45,646 bases of DNA from DASQUK01 sp046723645 (GTDB taxonomy: Bacteria > Actinomycetota > Acidimicrobiia > Acidimicrobiales > VFJN01): positions 1 through 45,646 of the forward strand of contig JBKOUY010000043.1 of assembly GCA_046723645.1 (NCBI GenBank), given 5' to 3'. Both the position numbers and the translations under genes were made by a program. Shown piece after piece: positions 1 to 9,950 of the stretch (the first letter of the stretch is position 1; every line of letters begins with the position of its first letter). The notes beneath the pieces are model-generated. The model was not told the DNA's origin and did not search any database. It saw only the letters and a list, made by a program, of their open reading frames with translations.

Positions 1-534
1 GATCTCCGCGTCGGCAGGGGGGATGATCTGGGCGCCGTCGCCGAGGTACACCTTGTAGCCGTTGTCGCGGGGCGGGTTGTGGCTGGCGGTGACCTGGACC
101 CCGGCGCAGGCGCCGAGGTGGCGCACGCCGAAGGCCAGCACCGGGGTCGGGATGGGCCCATCGGCGAGGTGGACCGGGAAGCCGGCGCCCGCCAGCACGG
201 CCGCGGCGTCGGACGCGAAGCCGGCCGAGCCGTGGCGGGCGTCGAAGCCCACGACGACGGGCTCGCCCGCGTGCCCTGTGTCAGCCAGGTAGCGCGCCAG
301 GCCGGCCGTGGCGCGCATGACCGTCACCCGGTTCATGCGGTTGGGCCCGGCGCCCATCTCGCCGCGCAGGCCGGCCGTCCCGAAGGCCAGCGTCGCCCCG
401 AAGCGATCCCTCAGGCCATCGAGGTCCGGCCCGGCGCCGCGGTCGAGCATGCCGTCGACCTCGGCCCTGGTCGCGGGATCGGGGTCCTCGTCACGCCACG
501 CCCTCGCCGCGGCGATCAGATCGTCCGGGGTCAT
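1..534 (-). CDS. Phosphohexomutase/phosphopentomutase, N-terminal part (cut by window edge)
   Basis: This is the first 178 codons of an alpha-D-phosphohexomutase superfamily enzyme, running off the left edge. The family moves a phosphate between C1 and C6 of hexoses, or C1 and C5 of pentoses. The N-terminus carries FGTAGLRGEMGAGPNRMN (about residues 51-68), and the catalytic serine loop TASHNPPRDNGYKVY lies near residues 150-164. The ATG at 532-534 is preceded on the minus strand by TAGGAT eight bases upstream, fitting a leaderless start. It is divergent from the nucleoside transporter operon. A pmmB-type gene near deoA/cdd/add is also seen in mycobacteria, so a ribose/deoxyribose-phosphate mutase role is a fair inference; phosphomannomutase or phosphoglucomutase activity remains possible. 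Confidence 0.9.
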   Translation of the reverse strand, partial: MTPDDLIAAARAWRDEDPDPATRAEVDGMLDRGAGPDLDGLRDRFGATLAFGTAGLRGEMGAGPNRMNRVTVMRATAGLARYLADTGHAGEPVVVGFDARHGSAGFASDAAAVLAGAGFPVHLADGPIPTPVLAFGVRHLGACAGVQVTASHNPPRDNGYKVYLGDGAQIIPPADAEI

Positions 535-541
535 CGGCCTC

Positions 542-547
542 GATCCT
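542..547 (-). promoter_or_regulatory. -10 element of the mutase gene
   Basis: TAGGAT on the minus strand lies 8 nt before the ATG at 534. This matches the TANNNT -10 form and the start-codon spacing seen at several other genes in this window. It implies a leaderless or near-leaderless transcript. No clear -35 is visible. Confidence 0.4.
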
Positions 548-557
548 ACGAAGTGAC

Positions 558-587
558 TAACGTGCGAGCCGTGGCCCGCCGGGCCAC
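558..587 (+). promoter_or_regulatory. Putative promoter and 5'-end hairpin of the nucleoside transporter operon
   Basis: TAACGT at 558-563 is a candidate -10 element, which would put transcription start near 570. A perfect 7-bp stem (GTGGCCC, 571-577; GGGCCAC, 581-587) with a 3-nt loop follows at once, then AAAGCTTTTC. The hairpin would sit at the extreme 5' end of the mRNA and leaves the Shine-Dalgarno at 604-608 free. It could protect the message or act as an attenuator; the T run is short, so a true terminator is uncertain. Confidence 0.4.
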
Positions 588-614
588 AAAGCTTTTCGGG
601 ACAGGAGACTCCAG

Positions 615-1724
615 ATGCGACAGCGAAGGGTCCTAAAGGGGCTGGCGGTCCTCCTAGGGCTGGCATTGGTCGCCGCAGCCTGCGGCGACGACGACGATTC
701 ATCGACGAGCGACACCACCGAAGCGGACGGTGGCGCCGCCGCAAGCGACTTCCAGGGCTGCCAGGTCACCGACACCGGCGGCGTCGACGACCGGTCGTTC
801 AACCAGACGGCCTACGCAGGGCTCCAGGAAGCGGCCGACGAGCTCGGCTTCGAGGCCTCCGTGCTCGAGTCGCAGGCCGAGTCCGACTATGCCCCGAACA
901 TCCAGAGCTTCATCGACCAGGGCTGCGACCTGATCGTCACAGTCGGGTTCCTGCTGGGGGGCGCCACCGCGGATGCCGCCCTGGCCAACCCCGACCAGAA
1001 CTTCGCCATCGTCGACTACGACTACAGCGTCGACGCCGGCGACGCGCAGGACGAGTTCGACAACATCAGGGAGCTGACGTTCTCGACCGACCAGGCCGCG
1101 TTCCTCGCGGGCTACGTGGCCGCGGCGATGACCGAGACGGGGACGGTCGGCACGTACGGGGGCATCAACATCCCCACCGTGACCATCTTCATGAAGGGCT
1201 TCCAGCTCGGAATAGAGAAGTACAACGAGGACAACGACACCGACGTCCAGCTCATCGGCTGGGACAACGCCGCCAACGACGGGCTCTTCACCGGCGACTT
1301 CGAGAACCAGGCCAACGGCCGCGCCACGACCGAGGGGCTGCTCGACGACGGCGCCGACATCATCATGCCGGTGGCCGGGCCGGTGGGCCTCGGCACCATC
1401 GAGGCGATCCGCGCCCGTCCCGACAGCAACGCAAAGGTCGTCTGGGTCGACACCGACGGCTGCGTCAGCGTGCCCGACGACTGCGATCTGTTCCTGACCT
1501 CGGTCATGAAGAACATGGACGTGGCCGTGCACGACGCCACCGTCCAGGCGGCCGAGGACAACTTCGAGGGCGGGCTCTACACCGGCACGCTCGAGAACGA
1601 GGGCGTGGCGCTCGGCCCGTTCAACGACTTCGAGGACCAGGTCTCCGACGAGGTGAAGACCGCGGTCGACGACCTGCGCCAGCAGATCATCGATGGCGAC
1701 ATCGAAACCATGCCGCAGAGCTGA
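615..1724 (+). CDS. BMP-family nucleoside ABC transporter substrate-binding lipoprotein
   Basis: This 369-aa binding protein belongs to the BMP/PnrA/Med family, whose characterised members bind nucleosides. The N-terminus has basic residues, a hydrophobic stretch and a lipobox ending at Cys23 (LVAAAC), so it should be a membrane-anchored lipoprotein. After an acidic Ser/Thr linker the BMP domain runs to the end, with recognisable TDTGGVDDRSFNQTAYAG and a second-lobe MKGFQLGI segment. A GGAGA Shine-Dalgarno lies 6 nt before the ATG. It is first in an operon with the ATPase, two permeases and salvage enzymes, which strongly supports nucleoside import. The exact substrate (purine, pyrimidine or deoxynucleoside) cannot be read from sequence. 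Confidence 0.95.
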   Translation: MRQRRVLKGLAVLLGLALVAAACGDDDDSSTSDTTEADGGAAASDFQGCQVTDTGGVDDRSFNQTAYAGLQEAADELGFEASVLESQAESDYAPNIQSFIDQGCDLIVTVGFLLGGATADAALANPDQNFAIVDYDYSVDAGDAQDEFDNIRELTFSTDQAAFLAGYVAAAMTETGTVGTYGGINIPTVTIFMKGFQLGIEKYNEDNDTDVQLIGWDNAANDGLFTGDFENQANGRATTEGLLDDGADIIMPVAGPVGLGTIEAIRARPDSNAKVVWVDTDGCVSVPDDCDLFLTSVMKNMDVAVHDATVQAAEDNFEGGLYTGTLENEGVALGPFNDFEDQVSDEVKTAVDDLRQQIIDGDIETMPQS

Positions 1725-1760
1725 CCGGGCAATCGACGAGCCGCTGACGACGCCGACGAC

Positions 1761-3310
<1,550 letters not shown>

Positions 3311-3314
<4 letters not shown>

Positions 3315-4543
3315 CCGCGACCGAGGCCGCGGCACCGCCCGGTGCGTTCGGTGACGGCGCCGGCCCGCCGACAACGGAAGCCGAGCGCGGGCCGCTGGGA
3401 TGGTTGCGCTCGCTGGCCAACAGCCTCGTCGTGCCCGTGCTGGCGTTGATCACCGCGTTGGCGATCGGCGGGTTGGTCATCATCTTCTCCGACCCCGACA
3501 CCCTCGACTCCTGGGGCGGGTTCTTCACCCATCCGGGCCAGACGCTGTCCGACTCGTGGAACATCGTCTACGACTCGTACAAGGGGCTCTACACCAGCTC
3601 GCTCGGCACGCAGGCCGCCATCGGCCGCACCCTCGTGGAGGCGACCCCGCTCGCGCTGGCCGGCCTGTCGGTGGCGCTCGCGTTCCGCGCCGGGCTCTTC
3701 AACATCGGCGCCGCCGGCCAGCTCATCATCGGGGCGACCTGCGCCGGCTGGGTGGGGTTCACCTGGGACCTGCCCAAGGCCATCCACCTTCCCCTGGCGG
3801 TGATCGCCGGGTTCGTGGGCGGCGCCGCATGGGGCGGCATCGCCGGCGTGCTCAAGGCTCGCACCGGCGCCCACGAGGTGATCACCACGATCATGCTCAA
3901 CTACATCTCGTACTACCTCCTCGACTATGCGCTCCGCACCGACGCTTTCCAGCGCCCGGGCCGGGAGGACCCGATCTCCAAGGCGGTCGCCGAGTCGGCC
4001 CGCCTGCCCCAGGTGAGCTTCGGCGATGTCGTCGTGCACGCCGGTTTGTTCCTGGCGCTGGCCGCCGCCGTCATCGTGTGGTGGCTCCTCGATCGATCGA
4101 CGGTGGGGTTCCGCATGCGGGCGGTCGGCACCAACCCGTTCGCGTCCCGCTATGCAGGCATGGCGATCGGGGGCACGTACATCCTGGCCATGGTGATCGC
4201 CGGGGGCCTGGCCGGGCTGGCGGGCACGACCAACATCCTGGGGCGGCCCGGATTCAGCCTCACGCACCAGTACTACTTCTTCATCGGATTCGACGCGATC
4301 GCCGTGGCGCTGCTGGGTCGCGCCAACCCGGCGGGCGTGCTCGGCGCCGCCTTCCTGTTCGGCGTGTTCCGGTCCGGCGCCACCGGCATGCAGGCCGCGA
4401 CGTCGACCCCGGTCGACATCATCCTCGTCATCCAGGCGCTGATCATCCTGTTCGTGGCCGCCCCCTCGCTCGTGCGCTCCATCTACCGCATCCGGGCGGG
4501 CCGGGGCGCGGGGCAGACCTTCACGACGAGCTGGGGGGCGTAG
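3311..4543 (+). CDS. Nucleoside ABC transporter permease 1
   Basis: A 410-aa BPD_transp_2-type permease (NupP/YufP/BmpC-like). After a Pro/Gly-rich cytoplasmic start there are about eight to ten hydrophobic segments. The family-typical stretches GLFNIGAAGQLIIGA (about residues 130-145) and AHEVITTIMLNYIS are present, the latter being the EAA-like loop that contacts the ATPase. The GTG start at 3311 is set by the GTGA overlap with the ATPase stop. It ends 3 nt before the second permease, with which it should form the heterodimeric channel. Confidence 0.93.
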
Positions 4544-4546
4544 GCG

Positions 4547-5842
4547 ATGGCCACGATCACCGAACCCCTGGCGCCGGCCCCGGAAGAGGAACCGTGGGTC
4601 GACGCCGGCGATCCGCTGCGCCGCCGGCGCGTCGGATTCGGCCTTGCGACCGTGGTTCTCGGCCTCATCTCGCTGGTCGGGTTCGGGTTTGGCAGCGAGT
4701 CGGGACTCGACTTCACGTTCGTGTTCAGCCGCGAATCCGATGCGGTGCAGATCCCCGACCTCACTCAGCCGGCCAGGACCACGGCCATCGTGCTCGCCGC
4801 CCTGATCCTGGTGCTCGGCGCGCTGATGATCGTGGGCCTGGTTCGCACGCACATCTACATCGTGTTCGGCATCGCGCTCGTCCTCTTCGTCGTCGCGCTG
4901 CTCGTGTGGGCCGCCCGCGGCGACGACATCAACATCATCGGCCTGCTCGACGGCACCCTGCGCCGGTCCATTCCCTTGGCCCTCGGCGCCCTCGCGGGTC
5001 TGCTCTGCGAACGGTCCGGGGTGATCAACATCGGCATCGAGGGAATGCTGCTGACCGGGGCCTTCACCGCGGCCATCACGGCCAGCGCGGCCGACAACAC
5101 GTGGGTGGGCCTGCTCAGCGGGGTCGCCGTCGGCGTGCTGCTCGGCGCGTTCCTCGGGGTGATGTCCATCCGCTACCGCGTCGACCAGATCATCGGCGGC
5201 ACGGTGATCAACTTCCTCGCCCTGGGCATGACCAGCTACCTGACCGCCCGCGTGCTCGTCGAGAACCCGAGCCTCAACGAGCCCGGATCCTTCCGGGCGT
5301 TCGGCATCCCGGGCCTCGACCGCCTGCCGTTCCTCGGGCCCCTGCTGTTCGACAACACGATCTACGTCTACCTGCTGTTCCTGCTGGTGTTCGGACTGTG
5401 GTGGGCGCTGTTCCGCACGCGCTGGGGGCTGCGCGTGCGTTCAGTCGGCGAGCATCCCCGCGCCGCCGACACGGTGGGCATCAACGTCCTGCGGACCCGC
5501 TACCGCGCCGTGATGCTGGGCGGCGCGGTCGCCGGCCTCGGTGGCACGTGGTTCACGCTCGACGCAGTGAGCAGCTTCGACGAGAACATGACGGCCGGCC
5601 GAGGCTTCATCGCCCTGGCGGCCGTCATCTTCGGGCGCTGGCATCCCGTGGGAGCCTTCATCGCCGCGCTGGTCTTCGCGTTCTCCGAGGAGCTGCAGAA
5701 CCGGCTGGCCGTGCTCGACACTCCCATCCCGTCAGAGTTCCTGCTGATGACGCCCTACGTGGTCACGATCATCGTGGTCGCCGGGCTCGTGGGCCGGTCG
5801 CGCCCACCCGCGGCCGACGGCCAGGTCTACGTCGTCGAGTGA
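4547..5842 (+). CDS. Nucleoside ABC transporter permease 2
   Basis: A 431-aa permease of the same superfamily (NupQ/YufQ/BmpD-like). An N-terminal cytoplasmic segment of about 30 residues is followed by several transmembrane helices. The conserved ERSGVINIGIEGMLL motif, typical of the second BMP-system permease, is present, as is a later RYRVDQIIGGTVINFLALG segment. Starting 3 nt after permease 1 and overlapping cytidine deaminase by 4 nt (GTGA), it ties transport directly to catabolism. It probably pairs with permease 1 in the inner membrane. Confidence 0.93.
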   Translation: MATITEPLAPAPEEEPWVDAGDPLRRRRVGFGLATVVLGLISLVGFGFGSESGLDFTFVFSRESDAVQIPDLTQPARTTAIVLAALILVLGALMIVGLVRTHIYIVFGIALVLFVVALLVWAARGDDINIIGLLDGTLRRSIPLALGALAGLLCERSGVINIGIEGMLLTGAFTAAITASAADNTWVGLLSGVAVGVLLGAFLGVMSIRYRVDQIIGGTVINFLALGMTSYLTARVLVENPSLNEPGSFRAFGIPGLDRLPFLGPLLFDNTIYVYLLFLLVFGLWWALFRTRWGLRVRSVGEHPRAADTVGINVLRTRYRAVMLGGAVAGLGGTWFTLDAVSSFDENMTAGRGFIALAAVIFGRWHPVGAFIAALVFAFSEELQNRLAVLDTPIPSEFLLMTPYVVTIIVVAGLVGRSRPPAADGQVYVVE

Positions 5843-6240
5843 GCCGCGCCGTGCCGGCACCAGCGCGCCCAGTCGACTGGGACGAGTTGCGGGCGGCCGC
5901 GGCCGAGGCGGCTCAGCGGGCGTATGCGCCGTACTCGCGGTTCCGTGTCGGCGCCGCGGGGCTCACTGACGACGGGCGGGTCGTCGTCGGCTGCAACGTC
6001 GAGAACGCCTCGTACGGCCTGACCTTGTGCGCCGAGTGCGGGCTCGTGTCTGCCCTCCACGCGAGCGGTGGCGGGCGGCTGGTCGCGGTGGCGGTGTCCG
6101 ACCCCGACGGCGCCGCCCTGTCGCCGTGCGGCCGCTGCCGGCAGCTCCTCTACGAGGCCGGCGGGTCCGAGCTCGTCGTCAACGAGGTGCGCATGGCCGA
6201 GTTGCTGCCCAGCGCGTTCGGACCCGAGGACCTCGAGTAG
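5839..6240 (+). CDS. cdd: Cytidine deaminase
   Basis: This 133-aa protein matches the homotetrameric cytidine deaminases, which convert cytidine or deoxycytidine to the uridine form. Zinc-site residues are visible: Cys64-Ala-Glu66 (LCAEC, Glu66 the proton shuttle) and Pro96-Cys97-x-x-Cys100. The substrate-binding CNVENASYG precedes them. The CAEC variant of CAER is familiar from mycobacterial Cdd. The GTG at 5839 gives a 4-nt overlap with the upstream permease; a second in-frame GTG at 5851 is possible. The final TAG shares its G with the GTG of the phosphorylase, so the three genes are tightly coupled. Confidence 0.95.
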   Translation: MSRAVPAPARPVDWDELRAAAAEAAQRAYAPYSRFRVGAAGLTDDGRVVVGCNVENASYGLTLCAECGLVSALHASGGGRLVAVAVSDPDGAALSPCGRCRQLLYEAGGSELVVNEVRMAELLPSAFGPEDLE

Positions 6241-7526
6241 TGGCCACCGACGTCCTCGACGTCATCCGGACCAAGCGCGACGGCGGCCGCCTGTCCGACG
6301 AGCAGGTGCGCTTCTTCGTCGAGGGCTACACCGCGGGCACCATCGCCGATGAGCAGGCGGCGGCGCTGTGCATGGCAATCCTGCTGCGTGACATGGAGCG
6401 CGACGAGCTCGCGTACTGGACCCAGGCGATGATCGACTCGGGCGAGCGCCTCGACCTCTCGTCGGTGGGCCGGCCCACGGTCGACAAGCACTCGACCGGC
6501 GGGGTGGGCGACAAGGTGTCGCTCCCACTGGCGCCGCTGGTGGCGGCGTGTGGGGCCGCCGTCCCCCAGCTCTCCGGGCGCGGGCTCGGCCACACCGGCG
6601 GCACGCTGGACAAGCTCGAGGCGATCCCCGGGTGGCAGGCCACACTGCCCACCGAGCGGATCATCGCCCAGTTGAGCGACGTCGGTGTCGTGATCTGTGC
6701 CGCCAGCGAGACGATCTGCCCGGCGGACCGGAAGCTCTACCAGCTGCGGGACGTGACGGCCACGGTCGAGGCCATTCCCCTCATCGCGAGCTCGATCATG
6801 TCCAAGAAGATCGCCGAGGGCACCGAGGCGCTCGTGCTCGACGTCAAGGTGGGCTCGGGCGCCTTCCTCCCCGAGATCGACCGAGCGCGGCGGCTCGCCG
6901 AGACGATGGTGGGTCTGGGCGCCGCCGAGGGCGTCCGCACCGCCGCGCTGATCACCGACATGGAGACGCCCCTCGGGCGCGCCTGCGGCAACGCCCTCGA
7001 GGTGGCGGAGGCCGTCGATGTACTGCGGGGCGGTGGTCCGGCCGACGTCGTGGAGCTCACCGTCGCCCTGGCCCGCGAGATGCTGGGGCTCGCCGGCCTC
7101 GACTCGGCGTCGGGCGGGGACCCGGCCGCGGCCCTGGCGGACGGGCGGGCGCACGCGATGTGGGACGCCATGATCCGGGCACAGGGCGGCGACCCCGACG
7201 CCGCACTGCCCGCCGCCGCCATGCACCACGAGTTCCGCGCGCCGGCGAGCGGCTACCTACGCCGTCTCGACGCCCGGGCCGTGGGCGTCGCCGTCTGGCG
7301 CCTCGGGGGCGGACGGTCCCGCAAGGAGGACGCGGTGTCCCCGACGGCGGGTGCGGTGTGCGTGCGCAAGCCGGGCGAATCCGTGGAGGCGGGCGAGCCA
7401 GTCGTCGTCCTGCACTACGACGACCCCACCCGGCTGGACGGCGCCCTCGCGGCGCTGGACGGCGCTGTCGGGGTGGGGCCCGAGCCGCCCGAGCCGCGGC
7501 CCCTGATCATCGACCGCATCGACTGA
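6240..7526 (+). CDS. deoA: Thymidine/pyrimidine-nucleoside phosphorylase
   Basis: A 428-aa nucleoside phosphorylase II family enzyme. It cleaves thymidine or deoxyuridine (perhaps uridine) with phosphate to base plus (deoxy)ribose-1-phosphate. The phosphate-binding signature KHSTGGVGDK is at residues 83-92, followed by SGRGLGHTGGTLDKLE and LIASSIMSKKIAEG, which forms part of the pyrimidine site. The C-terminal alpha/beta domain is complete. The GTG at 6240 overlaps the cdd stop by one base. Products feed the mutase at the left edge and DeoC at 17103. Thymidine phosphorylase versus broader pyrimidine phosphorylase is not separable here. Confidence 0.95.
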   Translation: MATDVLDVIRTKRDGGRLSDEQVRFFVEGYTAGTIADEQAAALCMAILLRDMERDELAYWTQAMIDSGERLDLSSVGRPTVDKHSTGGVGDKVSLPLAPLVAACGAAVPQLSGRGLGHTGGTLDKLEAIPGWQATLPTERIIAQLSDVGVVICAASETICPADRKLYQLRDVTATVEAIPLIASSIMSKKIAEGTEALVLDVKVGSGAFLPEIDRARRLAETMVGLGAAEGVRTAALITDMETPLGRACGNALEVAEAVDVLRGGGPADVVELTVALAREMLGLAGLDSASGGDPAAALADGRAHAMWDAMIRAQGGDPDAALPAAAMHHEFRAPASGYLRRLDARAVGVAVWRLGGGRSRKEDAVSPTAGAVCVRKPGESVEAGEPVVVLHYDDPTRLDGALAALDGAVGVGPEPPEPRPLIIDRID

Positions 7527-7562
7527 GCGCCTCGGCCCTGCCCGAACGTGGGGTGGGGGCTG

Positions 7563-7568
7563 TAGCGT
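7563..7568 (+). promoter_or_regulatory. -10 element for leaderless add
   Basis: TAGCGT ends exactly 6 nt before the add ATG at 7575, and no Shine-Dalgarno is present. This suggests that add has its own leaderless promoter in addition to read-through from the upstream operon. Confidence 0.5.
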
Positions 7569-7574
7569 TCCTCC

Positions 7575-8654
7575 ATGGCGGCGCTACCCACCCTGGATCA
7601 GGTCCGGCGAGCTCCAACGGTGGTGTTGCACGACCACCTCGACGGTGGACTGCGGCCCACGACGGTCATCGAGCTGGCTCGCGAGGCGGGCCACACGTTG
7701 CCCACGACCGACGCCGGAGAGCTGGCGCGGTGGTTCACCGAGGGCGCCTACCGCCACGACCTGGACCTCTACCTCGAGACCTTCGAGCACACCACCGGGG
7801 TCATGCAGACCAAGGACGCGTTGCAGCGGGTGGCGGCGGAATGCGCCGAGGACCTGGCCGACGACGGCATCGTCTACGCCGAGGTGCGGTTCGCGCCCGA
7901 GCAACACATCGAGGGAGGGCTGACGCTCGACGAGGTGGTCGAGGCCGTGCTCGAGGGATTCCGGCTCGGCAGCGCCGGACGGGGCATCACGATCGGGACG
8001 CTGGCGACGGCCATGCGCCACGCCGCCAACTCCAGCGAGATCGCCCAGCTGGCGCTGCGGCACCGCGACGCCGGGGTCGTCGGCTTCGACATCGCGGGCA
8101 GCGAGGCCGGGAATCCGCCCACCCGGCATCTCGCCGCCTTCCAGGAGATCGCCAAGGCCAACAGCCACATCACGATCCACGCGGGCGAGGCGTTCGGCCT
8201 GCCCTCGATCTGGGAGGCGCTGCAGCTCTGCGGCGCCGAGCGGCTCGGGCACGGCGTGCGGATCGTCGACGACATCGTCGTCGACGACGAGGGCCGCGCC
8301 ACGCTGGGCCGCCTGGCGGCCTTCGTCCGTGACCGGCGGGTGCCGCTGGAGATGTGCCCAACGTCGAACGTCCACACCGGCGTCGCCCCGTCCATCGCCG
8401 AACACCCCATCGGGCTGCTGACGGCGCTGCGCTTCCGGGTGACGGTGAACACCGACAACCGGCTGATGTCCGACATCACGCTCAGCGACGAGCTGTACAA
8501 GCTGGTCGAGGCGTTCGGCTACGGCTGGGACGAGCTCCAATGGCTCACCATTAACGCCATGAAATCGTCGTTCTGGCCGTTCGACCAGCGGCTCCGGATC
8601 ATCGAGGGCACGATCAAGCCCGGCTTCGCGGCCCTCAGGGCCGAGGCGCTGTAG
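7575..8654 (+). CDS. add: Adenosine deaminase
   Basis: A 359-aa metal-dependent deaminase that hydrolyses adenosine or deoxyadenosine to inosine or deoxyinosine. Zinc ligands and catalytic residues are visible: His19 and His21 in LHDHLDGGLRP, His202 and Glu205 in IHAGEAFGL, LGHGVRI, PLEMCPTSN, and Asp294 in VNTDNRLMS. NTDN rather than NTDD is familiar in actinobacterial Add. It follows deoA by 48 nt on the same strand but has its own TAGCGT box placed for a leaderless start. It is the last salvage gene before the accessory stretch; deoC lies about 8.4 kb further on. Confidence 0.95.
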   Translation: MAALPTLDQVRRAPTVVLHDHLDGGLRPTTVIELAREAGHTLPTTDAGELARWFTEGAYRHDLDLYLETFEHTTGVMQTKDALQRVAAECAEDLADDGIVYAEVRFAPEQHIEGGLTLDEVVEAVLEGFRLGSAGRGITIGTLATAMRHAANSSEIAQLALRHRDAGVVGFDIAGSEAGNPPTRHLAAFQEIAKANSHITIHAGEAFGLPSIWEALQLCGAERLGHGVRIVDDIVVDDEGRATLGRLAAFVRDRRVPLEMCPTSNVHTGVAPSIAEHPIGLLTALRFRVTVNTDNRLMSDITLSDELYKLVEAFGYGWDELQWLTINAMKSSFWPFDQRLRIIEGTIKPGFAALRAEAL

Positions 8655-8859
8655 CGCGGCGCGCGCGGACTCCGGCGTATGGATCCCTCGTGGCGTCTTC
8701 GGTCCATCGAAGGGGTCCGTCCGGCCGTGTCGTCGGGGGTGGCGTAAGGGCGAGCCTCCATCGAGCGACGGTCTGCATCGCGAGCGCGACCACGCGCCCG
8801 CGATGGCGATCTCCGTGAGCGAGGTGGCCCAACTCATGAGCCAACAAACCGACTCGCTC
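8635..8859 (-). pseudogene. M48-type metallopeptidase relic (HELGH-containing fragment)
   Basis: In this frame the minus strand reads LLAHELGHLAHGD followed by RHRGRVVALAMQTVARW, ending soon after. The HExxH zinc motif with a downstream GD-x-RRG-x-V-x-x-A-x-x-T pattern resembles membrane M48 peptidases of actinobacteria (from memory of the family). A TAG lies just upstream, there is no good start, and the rest of the catalytic domain is absent. It also overlaps the 3' end of add on the other strand. It is best read as the decayed middle of a peptidase gene whose N-terminus may be the small membrane ORF at 8834-9148, in a different frame. Confidence 0.5.
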
Positions 8860-9148
8860 CTAGCCATCCAGGATCGCCCACACAGGCGCGCAGCCCTACG
8901 AACAGTGGGCTGTGACGCCCGAGAATGGCGACTGCAACGCCCCCGGCGACGCAGAGCACAGTCAGCGTCACGACCAACAGACTCAGCGCCAAGGCGAGCG
9001 TGGCCCCGAGCCCCCTCCTCCCGGCGACACCTCGGCGGAGAAGCCGCTCGGCGAGGGCCTCGTCGCGCCGCGCCGCACGACGGCGTCGCCGGGTCACCGA
9101 ACCACCAGCATCCGTCGCGGCACCCGAGGTGGCGCTGGTCTCGTCCAT
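8834..9148 (-). CDS. Small single-pass membrane protein, possible peptidase N-terminus remnant
   Basis: A 104-aa ORF with a good Shine-Dalgarno (GGGGGAGG just before ATG 9148). The first ~48 residues are Arg-rich and cytoplasmic-looking (VTRRRRRAARRDEALAERL), then one hydrophobic helix spans about residues 50-76 (LALALSLLVVTLTVLCVAGG), followed by a short tail. Its last codons run into the HELGH fragment in another frame. A Arg-rich N-terminus plus a transmembrane helix is how membrane M48 peptidases begin, so this may be the surviving N-terminus of an internally deleted, frameshifted gene. It could equally be expressed as a short membrane protein. Confidence 0.45.
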   Translation of the reverse strand: MDETSATSGAATDAGGSVTRRRRRAARRDEALAERLLRRGVAGRRGLGATLALALSLLVVTLTVLCVAGGVAVAILGRHSPLFVGLRACVGDPGWLGASRFVGS

Positions 9149-9254
9149 AGCCTCCCCCTGGCTGTGATCCCAGCTTCCCCGCGTTACCGGGGCTAGCGAC
9201 GCAACACTTTGCCTCACGTCGCGGGTGCGTACCTTCGCGCGTTCCTGCGCCGCG

Positions 9255-9260
9255 TATCGT
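9255..9260 (+). promoter_or_regulatory. -10 element for lipoprotein gene
   Basis: TATCGT lies 8 nt upstream of the ATG at 9269, with no Shine-Dalgarno between. It fits the leaderless geometry found elsewhere in the window. Confidence 0.35.
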
Positions 9261-9268
9261 CCTGCGCC

Positions 9269-9718
9269 ATGCCGTCCTCGTCTGGTCCGTCGGGTGAGCG
9301 GTGCAAACCGGTGCAGCCATTTCCAACGCGCTCCAGCCTGGCGGCTGTGGGGCTCATGATCACTCTGGCGGGGTGCAGTACGTCTGATCCGGCGCCGCGA
9401 CCACCGACGACCCCAAGGGACGACGAGTTGCACATCGCGGAGGTCAACTTCGCGGACCTCACCCAGGCCGACGATCGCAATCTGAGGGACTTGGATGAAG
9501 CCGTCGACCGCCGATCATCAGATGGGTGGCGGCGTCGCGATCCCGACCCGGCGATTGTGGCCGAGGCCGAGGACATCATCGAGAGCGGCCGCGAATTCGA
9601 CGACGCCGCAGTGCTCGCCGTCTGGCAGCACCCGTCCGGACGGGTCGCGGTGCAGTTGACCGCCTCAGAGGTCGGCGACTCCCGGATCACGGTCACCGTG
9701 TTATTTGTGCCTGACTAG
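9269..9718 (+). CDS. Putative small lipoprotein, function unknown
   Basis: A 149-aa ORF whose N-terminus ends in a hydrophobic stretch and a lipobox (LMITLAGC), followed by a Pro/Thr-rich linker. The mature part (about residues 50-149) is charged and ends in a beta-like VLAVWQHPSGRVAVQLTASE region. I do not recognise the family. The first ~30 residues are long for a signal peptide; an internal ATG at 9356 would leave too short a signal. Codon use looks coding, with GC-rich third positions. It stands alone between relics, so the accessory region may have brought it in. Confidence 0.5.
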   Translation: MPSSSGPSGERCKPVQPFPTRSSLAAVGLMITLAGCSTSDPAPRPPTTPRDDELHIAEVNFADLTQADDRNLRDLDEAVDRRSSDGWRRRDPDPAIVAEAEDIIESGREFDDAAVLAVWQHPSGRVAVQLTASEVGDSRITVTVLFVPD

Positions 9719-9950
9719 AGGCAACCGACGACGTCAAGGAGCTGACGCGGGCACTCGACCCAGGCAATCCCAACACCGCCACGAGTTGCCGGCCGAGCGT
9801 GATCGCGTGTCGAAGAGCCGTGTCCCCGGCGGTGGGTCTGGCGTTGACTAGTAAGTGCGGGCCTGGCTCAGCCTGGGGCCACGGCGGAACGCTGAGGGGG
9901 AACCACCATGCGGGGACGCATCGCGGCGGCGGCAGCCGCGAGATCAGCTC

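Noticed and set aside
3400..5838. Long open frame upstream of cytidine deaminase on the plus strand
   Set aside because: It is the +1 shadow of the two permeases; only the part from 5839 shows a protein family.
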